A stretch of 64,000 nt of DNA, from NCBI GenBank assembly GCA_977006965.1, contig OZ345367.1, positions 992,001 to 1,056,000 of the forward strand, given 5' to 3'. The position numbers were made by a program, and so were the translations under genes. This stretch comes from Phymatolithon calcareum (taxonomy: Eukaryota > Rhodophyta > Florideophyceae > Hapalidiales). How positions within the stretch are numbered: the stretch's first letter is position 1; every line of letters starts with the position of its first letter. Positions 1-9,400 of this stretch are shown in pieces. The notes under the pieces were generated by a model. That model was not told the origin of the DNA and did not search any database. It saw only the letters and a program-made list of their open reading frames with translations.

Positions 1-675
1 GGGAACAAAGCCATGAGGCAGAGAGCGACGGCGGATACCTCGGTGGGAGGAAGTTCGGCGCTGTAGCAATGTGCAGTGACTACTGCGAGCTCATTGACCT
101 ATGCTGGGCGCAAGACCCTGCAGCCCGACCCTCGGCCGATGAGGTTGTGTGGCGGCTTGTCAGCATGATCGACAACGAATTGAAAGCAGAATGATTCAGT
201 CTGAATACCTTGACTATCTCTATTCATCAGTACGTTAGAGAGCTTACTAATAAACATGCACAATGTATGACAACTCGAGTCTAGCACAGACGGAAGAAGT
301 AAACCGCAGGCATAAGGAAGAAAGACGGCAGGAACGATCCTTCTGATCTGCATAAGCAAAGAATACTGCTACTGCTCTCAAAGAATCTCTTCTATGTTTG
401 CGAAGTTATGAAAACCAGTGCACGGCGACCTAACATTGCTTTATATGCTACTTCGCCTTTAATCCACGCTCAATCGATGAGCTTTGTAATGAGGAATAAA
501 TTCTTCCTCTGAGATAACTCAGATCTTAGCTGGAGATAGTTCATTTTAGAACAAATTCATTCAGTTTGCCGAGTTGTTCTTTGCAAGTTCTGAGTTTGTT
601 TGCTCACTTGTTCATCGACATGTGGTGAACTAACATGGCCGGGCTCACGCTGCTAACGGAGAAAGGCAGACTAAG
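1..675. other. Intergenic, no gene recognised
   Basis: Only short frames lacking recognisable domains are present. I see no RNA gene or repeat here. The stretch lies 3' of the minus-strand serine protease gene and may contain its terminator, but no motif can be assigned. Confidence 0.5.
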
Positions 676-1689
676 TTACAACTTCTTCCAGCCGTTGTTC
701 TTGTTCTTCTTCACCTTATTCAAGACCATCTTTTTATAGTACGAAATGCGCATGTAGTAGTACACGGCATCTTTCCCCTGGCATTTGTCTCCAGTGAAAA
801 AGCTTGCTACTCCAATTTGACGAATTTTCTTGCCGGATTTGATCATGAGAGGACCACCAGAATCTCCATTGCAAATTCCAGTCTTCTTGTTGTCTGCTGA
901 AGTAGCACATACTTCCCTCTTCCCGGTTCTTCCCCACCACCCGATCCAATTTTCACACCATTTCTGGTCCTTGTAAACCACTGTGGCCTGTGCAACTTTC
1001 TTCGGTGGGCTCTGATTGCTTGCCCTTAAACCGTATCCAGCAGCGATGACACCAGTCCCACTCTTAGATGGCGGGCTTCCGAGTGACATGGCAAAATACT
1101 GCTTCTTCTTGATCTTTGTCGTCAGTTGAACCACGGCAATATCGTGAACTAGATTTCGAATAGTACCGTCGTACCGGTAGTCCTTGTGAATGAAGATGTT
1201 CTTCATCTTGTATTTGTTTGAGCGCTTTGCGCCATAGTACGCATTTGTACTTTTCTCGCCGACGAGTACGTACGAATTCTTAGATATGCTTGCCTCATCT
1301 TTCTCTGAATCTCCGAGGAAGAAACAGTGCGCTGCGGTGAGGATATAGTTGCGAGAAATGACCGTGCCAGTACAACTCGCAATTTTCCCAGAGCTAGATG
1401 TGCTGATGACTCGAACCATTCTCTTAGTGATATTTTTCTGGGCTCTGGCTCCGCCCACGATCTTGTCACTGGGCGGCATGTCCTTCGGATGGTTATCTGT
1501 TGTTCCAATAATGAGAGGCATAACACGTTTTTCAGGCTTCGGAGTTGGAGAAGCTCTTTTTTCCAGGCTGTCTGCGAAGACAAGGAGTTCCGGACTTTCG
1601 CCTGCAGTGACAATCAGCGATGTGCATGATGAGATGAGTAAGGCCGCAAGGATAGTGCTCACTAAACATAACAACTTGGGAAACGCCAT
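676..1689 (-). CDS. Secreted trypsin-fold (S1/chymotrypsin family) serine protease
   Basis: The 337-aa protein begins with an ATG and a hydrophobic leader (about residues 1-30), so secretion is predicted. A pro-region follows, up to the activation-type sequence IVGG at 77-80. The catalytic triad is visible as His121 in TAAHC, Asp183 in HDIAV and Ser277 in GDSGGP. Seen: the residue six before the active Ser (chymotrypsin position 189) is Gly271, not Asp. Inference: cleavage after Lys/Arg is unlikely and specificity may be elastase-like. The C-terminal tail is rich in Lys and Asn. The frame is intact with no intron. The next gene, a beta-propeller, is on the same strand about 460 bp upstream; a functional link is not evident. 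Natural substrate unknown. Confidence 0.9.
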   Translation of the reverse strand: MAFPKLLCLVSTILAALLISSCTSLIVTAGESPELLVFADSLEKRASPTPKPEKRVMPLIIGTTDNHPKDMPPSDKIVGGARAQKNITKRMVRVISTSSSGKIASCTGTVISRNYILTAAHCFFLGDSEKDEASISKNSYVLVGEKSTNAYYGAKRSNKYKMKNIFIHKDYRYDGTIRNLVHDIAVVQLTTKIKKKQYFAMSLGSPPSKSGTGVIAAGYGLRASNQSPPKKVAQATVVYKDQKWCENWIGWWGRTGKREVCATSADNKKTGICNGDSGGPLMIKSGKKIRQIGVASFFTGDKCQGKDAVYYYMRISYYKKMVLNKVKKNKNNGWKKL

Positions 1690-2149
1690 GAGGTATAGAT
1701 GGCTCGGGGATAGCCATCAGAGCAAACCAAGGCGAGATTCACCAAAAGAGGCTTCCGCATACGGCTTCTAACGAAATTTCTGTTGAGCTGCCCACCAGTG
1801 AATAAACAAAATTCAAATTCTTTGGGCGAGTACGTAAAGCAGGTGCGACTTGATTTGTGTATGTCGGTGATGGGGCAAAGTCGTTGCCAGGAAGGCATAA
1901 AATGAAGCCGTTCGTTTTTGTGGCTCTGCTCGAATGAGCTCATCGCCGTCTTTGGGCGCATGCCACACCGTCCTGAAAGGGGAACATTTTCTGTGCACAT
2001 ATGAACGGCATGAAGTTTATTCTGAGGAATGTGGAGCATGGTGTACTGACTGTCGTGTTTTCCAGAAACCATGGCATATGAAATGCACAACAGCACCGCT
2101 TCATCAACATCTGCTCGATGCAACACCGAAAATGGCTTGTTCATATTCC
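1690..2149. other. Intergenic, upstream of the protease
   Basis: This stretch of about 460 bp separates two minus-strand genes and should hold the protease promoter and the 3' end of the propeller gene. No coding signal or repeat was recognised. Confidence 0.4.
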
Positions 2150-3393
2150 TCAGGAGCGATGGAAGCAATGACGCGACATGAATCTCTGTTTTTGCATGAC
2201 TGGTGGTATTACGGCAGTCCCAAACGGCACAGCGCCCGTCTTAAATATCTTCTCTGTTCCTGGTTTAACGCAACCGGTACTTCTATCAATGGCCCAGGCC
2301 GAGTTGATCGAGTGTGTGAGATACAACTTTCTGTTATCCCAGGACAACGTCGGGTTGTGAGGCACCCAGAACGTGGTGTCAATCTCCGGGCACACGATTC
2401 GTTTTCCGGAGGACTGATCGAAAACATGAATAGCATTCTTGCCCATGATGCCAATGCTGATGATATACACAAACTTGTTGTCGTAGCTGATAAATATGCC
2501 ATGCGGCGTGATCAGACTAGTGTCATTCGTCAACGGTTTCAGCCACGGTACTGTCCGCGCCAGAACTTCACCCCCTTGTGCAGCAATGAAAAGCCGTGTC
2601 CCTGGTCGTACTGCCACATGTGGGTCATCGGCCGTCTTAATAACGGTGATGAGCTTGCAGGTGTGGGCAAAGTACGAGGCGACATACCCCGCACCGTCAG
2701 AGTTCCCCAAGTATGTAACGAAGGCGAATTTGTCATCGATGGTGACATCGTGCGGTTTGCCGCCCAGTTTAGCCACACGCGAAGGTCGCCGCATGACACT
2801 GAGCTGTTTCCGGGCACTGATGTCATGCACGACTGTAACGTTGTCGATGTCGCAGGTTGTGGCAGCGAGCGGGCGACTGACGGTGAAACGTTGGGTCGTC
2901 ATTGAGTGGAAGAGGCCTTTCGGTGTCGGCAGAAAGCCGTCATTGAATATTTTGTCGTCCTTCAGCAGCAAGATTTCAAGGCGATTGTTGGCGCGATCGC
3001 CCACCCATATCTCAGCGGGTCTCCTTGAAAACGGATCCGTCAAGCTGCTGGGGAGGAAGACAAAGTACATGGGCTCGCCCTTGTCTGGGAGAATGTAGTT
3101 CAACCGTTGAACTTCAACGGCTTGTACGTCTCAGGATTCACTAGGGATATGGTGCTGTCACCACGATTTGCAACGGCAATGTAATTGGCGAAAATTTGGC
3201 TGGACTTTGAAGATCCATGTCTGTGTGGGGACGCTTCCTCAAAGGACGTCCATGTGATGTGGAATCTGACGTTGCAAAATGTAGAGAGCGGACGTACTGT
3301 CGTAGCAAAGTTACTATGTTTCATATGAGCCACGCATGGGAGTGTAATGAGAAGAACATAGTTGATGATGCATCGTGTCTGTGCCATACGCAA
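2150..3393 (-). pseudogene. YVTN/lactonase-like beta-propeller gene with a frameshift
   Basis: Two minus-strand frames together look like one secreted beta-propeller. The N-terminal part (3100-3393) has a hydrophobic leader and the blade-like sequence NYIAVANRGDSTISLVNPET. The C-terminal part (from about 3103 to 2150) continues with blade motifs such as KPHDVTIDDKFAFVTYLG and TPHGIFISYDNKFVYII. The join near 3100-3110 is a one-base-scale frameshift inside an imperfect repeat of TTCAAC, and the downstream frame has no ATG at the junction. No GT-AG intron fits. It is either a pseudogene, a sequencing error or, less likely, a frameshifted but expressed gene. The family often binds or hydrolyses small ligands, but no active site can be assigned. 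A fragment of its 3' end recurs at 27349-27462. Confidence 0.6.
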
Positions 3394-3774
3394 TCTTCAT
3401 TCTGCACCGGCAGGGAAGCAATGAAGAAAATGCATGACCCTTTGCCATTGTCAGTTCTTTGCAAGGATTTTGGAGACAACGGAGGAGACGACCTAACTTT
3501 GTCGAATTTTTTCCCAGCGGGGCGGATGCTCCACCTCTTCTGGAATACTTAGAAAACTTCAGGTTACGTACACTCTAGAAGTCGTTACGGAGATCTAACT
3601 ACATCGAAAACTGCACCTCGGCGGCCAAGTAATCGATTCGAAGTTTGAGGTGCTCAGGATGTGCCCAAAATTGAAAAATTTCATGTTGAAAACTTCACTG
3701 AAACCCCTCTGTGGAATAGCTTTACCGCTCGAGGTCCTCTAGGGGATCGGAGGACGGTGTGTTTAGACCATTGA
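3394..3774. other. Intergenic between propeller gene and Harbinger element
   Basis: No gene recognised. The right end (3772-3774, TGA) is the left copy of the target-site duplication of the adjacent transposon. Confidence 0.4.
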
Positions 3775-5170
3775 GGGCCAGTCTATACCGGTGCAAATTC
3801 TGCACGTCTGCACGTTTGATGCACTTTTATAGCCACTTGGCGTAAAACTACTTGTTCCCATAAACTTGCTTCGTCACGGCGCGTACAGTTCACGGCGAGT
3901 ATGCGTGCAGAAATTACGACTGGAATCGCACGGAAACAGTAGTCATCGTACAGATCTGTACGATTTATCATAGGGTATTCCCCGGCCATCATGGAGACGA
4001 CGACGACAAAGTCGCATAATCACCATGGATATCCATCGTGCTGGGCTTCTCTCCTTGCTCATTGCGATTTCAGTGGCCTCCCTGCATGAGCTTGAGTACA
4101 ATGCGGCCTTGGCCGCTCTTCCTTCCAAGTACTATCCTCGTTTTCGGCGATGCTCCAAGCTCTGACACCGCGTTCGGTTCAGCATCACGACGATGCACCT
4201 CTCTGACGAGGAATTTCGGCACTCTTTTCGCCTCTCCCGGTGCTCTTTTAACAAGCTTCTCATGTTGCTGCTCTCCCATTTACGGCGTGACGAAGATCAG
4301 GCCCGGCGAACAAGTGCAGGTGCAATTACGCCGGCTGTGCGCCTCACCATAACGTTGCGCGTCCTAGCTGGTGGCTTACATCACGACCAAATGTTGTCGT
4401 GGCAAGTGGGCAGGTCGACTGTATATGCTGTATTTAAAGACACTATTCTCGCCATCAACAATGCTCTGCACATGCCAGGCGTGCCACTAGAAAATGAAAC
4501 TGAGCTAAAAAAACTTGCAGCCGGCTTCACTTCCTCCCGAGAGGCCCCGAATCCACTTCCCGGTTGCATAGCTGCTATTGACGGCATTGCGATATCCATC
4601 AACAAGCCCCGAGACTCATATGTCCCTCGAAACTTCTACTGTAGGAAGGGCTTCTATGCACTCTCGGTGCAAGCCGTAGTCGATTCCAAATATCGCTTTC
4701 TCTACATGTCATGCTTATGCACTGGAAGAACGCACGATAGGTTTCCGGCGCAGGTCCGCCGTAGCCCGCAGGACCGACAGAGGGACGCGGTAAGCAGTCG
4801 TTGTCCTGTATGCCGTCATCAACACCGCCAGCTGCAATTAAAGTCGATTCTGGGGGTGGACTCGGTTCGCCCGGAAGACCGCCAGACTCGGGCGAGACGG
4901 CCGTGCCAGGTGTAGTAGCGCCGGCAGGTGTGCCGCCGCAGCCGAGTAGGGCGGTCGCGGCGTCCGCTTCGACGACCGAAGAAAGCCGGGAAGGTAGCAT
5001 TTTCGTTTCTGTGTTGCCCTTTGGCCGAAAGTGGGACTGCTGGAGGGGGATCTGCGTGCGGTATGCACAGGAGCTGTATAGACGGTGGGTGCAATTCTGC
5101 TCGATATGATTCATTTACGTGTATGTGCTTCCATGCAGTTTTTCTGCACGTCTCCGGTATAGACTGGCCC
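3775..5170 (+). mobile_element. Harbinger (PIF)-type DNA transposon, internally decayed
   Basis: The 1,396-bp element is bounded by terminal inverted repeats: the left end begins GGGCCAGTCTATACCGG and the right end is its reverse complement. A 3-bp target duplication TGA is seen on both sides (3772-3774 and 5171-5173). Three-base duplications are typical of PIF/Harbinger elements. Subterminal sequence is also inverted (GTGCAGAAA-type motifs on both sides). The interior carries a transposase frame that loses similarity after its second motif, so the copy is probably non-autonomous. Confidence 0.85.
4193..4915 (+). pseudogene. Harbinger DDE_Tnp_4 transposase, truncated
   Basis: The 240-aa frame matches the nuclease family of PIF/Harbinger transposases. 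Visible features are an N-terminal helical segment (SDEEFRHSFRLSRCSFNKLL), the first catalytic Asp in the context GCIAAIDGIAISI, and the typical block YCRKGFYALSVQAVVDSKY ending in CTGRTHD. After that point the sequence turns into Arg/Gln-rich text without the later catalytic Asp and Glu, which suggests an internal deletion or frameshift. An in-frame stop lies just upstream of the ATG. Not expected to be active. Confidence 0.8.
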
Positions 5171-5349
5171 TGATTACTGTTGACTCCACATTAAGAAACT
5201 TGATCATCAACTGTGAAAGAACGACGCTTGGGGAGTATGATAATTGGCCATGCGCAAAATCTTGATTTCATGTCTGCGTGATGTCAGACACTGGCCTCGC
5301 ACGAGCAAAAATGGAAAGCTAGCAAATTCTACCACGTACATGATTCTGA

Positions 5350-5968
5350 GGCTCGGTCTATACCGGGTGGTTTTGTGTTGTGTCTGGAAGCAGTACTGTA
5401 ATTCATTTCGCGGCCACTTCCAAATTAGTCTATACCGGATTTGCTGTGTTCGTGTTCGTTGAAGCAATTCCGTAATTTTTGGAGCCCCTTCTCAAGGACA
5501 TTGTTCTGTTCTTGTTCTCACCTCTCCTACTCATTTTGTACTGAGTAAATGCGCTGGAACGACATCCGGTCACGCCTCTTGGATGGGGATCGATATCGAG
5601 CGCTCAGTCCATTGTCCACCAATGAGTCTACTAGAGACAAAAGTACTGTGAGTACACTGGTGGCGACGATCGCTGGGTTGGCGCTGTCCATCGTGTTGGT
5701 TCGGAACATGCATTGAGAAGGGAGTTGAAAGGGACTAATGTACTGGAGCGCGCGCCAAAATGCAAATTCGCGCCAAATGCGGACACGACAATTATGTTAA
5801 CTTCTTGACCGCGGGAAAGAAGTTAACATTTTTGTCGTGTTCGTTTGCTTCCATCTCATCGCTGGCAGTTTTGTTATAGCGCTTTACAGAAGCGACCAAC
5901 CAATTATATATCGCAAATTTCAAAACTGCTTCCGAACACAACACAAAAAATCCGGTATAGACCGAGCC
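5350..5968. mobile_element. Short non-autonomous Harbinger-like element (MITE)
   Basis: The 619-bp element has inverted ends beginning GGCTCGGTCTATACCGG, close to those of the element at 3775-5170, and the same TGA target duplication (5347-5349 and 5969-5971). The inverted similarity extends about 45 bp inward (GTGTTGTGT, GGAAGCAG). Just inside the left end the TCTATACCGG module is repeated about 77 bp further in, at about 5432, giving a tandem subterminal duplication. No transposase is encoded. Confidence 0.8.
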
Positions 5969-6457
5969 TGAGTGTTTTTTCATGGTCATCCGGTCATCTA
6001 TTGTAGTGGCGACTGATATACTGTAGTCGCTGCCGGCGATGTTGCAATGTCCCGGAACATATGATAAATTGTTAACTTTGAATTTCATTGTGCCTGTCAT
6101 TAATTTTATGATATTACGGATTTTGATATGAATGCCTCAAATTGGGCCTGATAATTTAGTGGATGCGCCTCCAGTGGTAACGTGTCAAAAAGTAAAATAT
6201 CCCAAAAACTGTGCTTCTCACAGTAAGCTCAATTTTTTCTATTTTACATATAAGACCAGAAAACGGGATTTCCCGCAACTCCCTGCCCAGTTTCGCCTAC
6301 TGTATGCCGAGGTTCGAATTATTTTCCCGCAATGTTGATGTACAGTACAACTGCACAATGTTCTGAAGAGCTTCAGTCGCATAGTGCTGCTCTTCGTCGC
6401 ACACGCCCTTATGAACACTGAACCTTTCTCTATTCCCTAATTTTTGCATGTCCGAGA
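5969..6457. other. Upstream region of the NLR-like gene
   Basis: No gene recognised. This AT-richer interval between the MITE and the NLR-like start codon presumably contains its promoter. Confidence 0.35.
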
Positions 6458-9400
6458 ATGAACAGTTCCGCACATATTCCCGCCATGTCGCCAACTCCGA
6501 ATGTGCCTGAAAATTTATTTCCGAAAGCCTTGGTTTACCAGTCAGAGGAAAACGCGCGGTCGACACAGGCCAACCCCCGGAAAGCGTGGCTTGCTTTCGC
6601 GAGCGCCCTGCGTTGGAAGTACGTCAAGGATGCCGCCAACTTGGAAGCCCCACTCACGCTGTTGGACTTTCGCTGCGATGAGTGTCTCGTACTTGACCGG
6701 CTTCCCACGGACGCCGCTTGGAAACATGTCGAAGATGCGGTGCGCCCGTTCCAAGGCAACACAGATGGAGGTCCAGCGCTTTGCGTTTCCGGTCGACTAC
6801 CATCACGTATCCCAGTCGTGCGCGGCAGAAAGACCGTTGTCATCGTCGCCAGCTCTGAGAGTGAGAGAAGTGACTGGATCAGTACTCTGCGTGTCCGAAT
6901 TGCGCCATGGAAGGCATTGATGGAGATATACAGAACGCTAGTTTCTAGTAGAGTCTCGAGCGGTGTCCCGGTCCTCGCGATTGCCAGTGTTATTCATGAT
7001 CAAGTTGCATCAAAACGCCATTTGATCATGCCCCCTGTCTCGGCCGCCGCTGGAACTTCGCACTGTAGTGGTAGTGGTTCTGGGGCTCCCATTTTACGAT
7101 TGGCCAATACCCTGGATTCTTCGAGCAGAATTCCAGAGTTTGTGGAGTCAGTGGCTATCATTGTCAAGGTACTCCGTGAAAGCGTACCGAATGTTGCGGA
7201 GACGGCTGAAAGAGTCGCCGACGTCGCCAAGTGTGTTACCGTGGTGGGCGCAGCTTTTCAGGTGGTAGCGCTTGGAGCAAGACTCGCGCACATGGTGTGT
7301 GAAGGAGCTCGCGGCCGCCAAATTCTGCCAAGACTTCACTCAGAGCTTGAAACGCTATCGGTCGCCGCATCGGAAAGCGCAATTGCTGTTCTGAATCCCG
7401 AGGCAGGAATCGACGACTTGCGCATTGAAGCCATTTTCAAGTTTCAGGAAGAGTGCATGCAGATTCTCGAAGGCATAGAAGATCAGCTGATGCGAGGCAA
7501 AGTCTGGCAAGCGATGAGCTCGAGTATGGTGAGCGATGCTGAGTCGAAGGTAAAATCATTTCATGAGAGATTGGTCACCATCCGGAATGCCGGTGATGTC
7601 GCGATCGTCAAGGTTGCTGTCGACGAAATGAAGAAGGAGTTTGATAAGAACCAAACGTTAGGCAATGTTGGCAGCAGTGGTTATAATGGGGATGTTTTGC
7701 CTATGCCGAGTCTCTCACCATACTTTGTTGGTCGTGGCAAGGAACGAGAGAAATTGCAAAAAATATTGCAACGCTTCGGAAGCGCCGCCATTACTCAGTA
7801 TGGAGGTGCTGGGAAAACACAGTTGATGGTGTCTTTTGCCGAGTCAGCGCGAAGGAACGGGCTTGTACCTGGTGGTGCGTTTTGGGTCCCAGTGGCGGGC
7901 AATGAGGCTCAAATATTGTCGTCAGTGGGAGATTTCGCGCAACGACTCGGTCGGGTTTATTTACCTGAAAGCGAGAGATCCAGTGTTGGACCGGTCATTG
8001 GGGCGTTACGTCGAGCACTGGGCAGTGTAGAAGGTCGTTGGATGCTTTGTTTGGACAACGCCGACGACGAAGAGGCCGCTGAAGTTCTCCGAGAGATTGC
8101 TAAATTAGCAGAAGAACAGTGCGGTTGGGTGATCGTGACGTCAAGACGGGGGGATCCCATGCTATGGTCTGGACTGGCGGAGGGGCAGATGCTGAAGTTA
8201 TCGCCATTAGAGGAGGAGGACGCCATGTGTGTATTATTGAAATTCAAGAATGAGGAAAGCAGGACGGCCAATAGCGATACAACGATATACTCGGCTCTGG
8301 AACGTCTAAAATATGAAGATTCCGAGGAGTATCGTGCACTCATCGACCTTGGCGGGGGAAAGGAGATCTATGGTCTCGCGGGCCTTCCTTTAGCCCTAGT
8401 GCAGGCTGGGAGCTACATTGCAAGCGCGGGAATAACATTTGCCGAATATGTTGAGGTGTACAAGAAACAGTGGAAAAACGAAGACTTGTCGTCAGTCTTT
8501 CGCAAAGCAATGAAGTCATATGGCGTACGTGAGGAGCAAAGAGCGATTTGGACGACATGGAAAGTCAATATGTCTAAGTTGGATCTGCTTTCGAGAAGTG
8601 TCCTACGTACTGTTGCAATGTTGGGTGACAGAGGCATTCCGGAGGGTTTGATGAAGCGCGTCGTAATGGAATGTTCTCGGGATGAGTCGATGGGTGAAAG
8701 TTCGAATCTTCCTTATTTCAACATTGTGAAGCTAGAACTGGTGAATGAGGCATCCCTGTTGTCGATGGAAAATGAGAGTGGGACAAGCAGACATACAGTC
8801 TTCAAGCTGCACACGATGATTCGACTTTGTGTTCGAACAGATGCGGGGACAGAGCGTCGTTCTTGTCAGCGTCGTGCGCTGCGAGCAGTGCATGCGTGCG
8901 TATCGCAGGTTCTGGAGGAGGACGGATTTAATTTCAATTCTTTGCCTGGTGTGTATGTGGAAACGATGCGATATCTGCTACCTCATGCAGTCAGTGTTGT
9001 GAAAGAGCAGATGCAGGTGAGCAGACGGATTGCAATGGAGATGTTTGCAACCAAATCAGAGCCACTTGCCAATTTTGCGATTGATATGTTGCTTTCAAGC
9101 GGACGAGCAAGGGAGGCTGATGATCTTTGTTCCATAGTGCTTCCATTAGTATCTTGGGAAGATAGAAAACTGGACATGCGAGAACTTGCGTCCAAACTTG
9201 TTTTCGCGCTCACGTGCGTGGGGACGATTGAGGAAACAAAGCGACAGCAAGATCGGGAAAAGTGGTTCAAATACATCCTTCTTCGCAGTAGAGCTCGCTA
9301 TGCCATTGGGGAATTCAGGGACTCAGAGAACGACGCGCGAAATGCACTTCGTAAGATTCAGAGTGGAGGCCAAAATTGGCATACGCAGCCAGCGGTAAGT

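Noticed and set aside
1934-2905. 323-aa plus-strand frame over the propeller gene
   Set aside because: It mirrors the minus-strand propeller codons, which show family motifs; the plus frame shows none.
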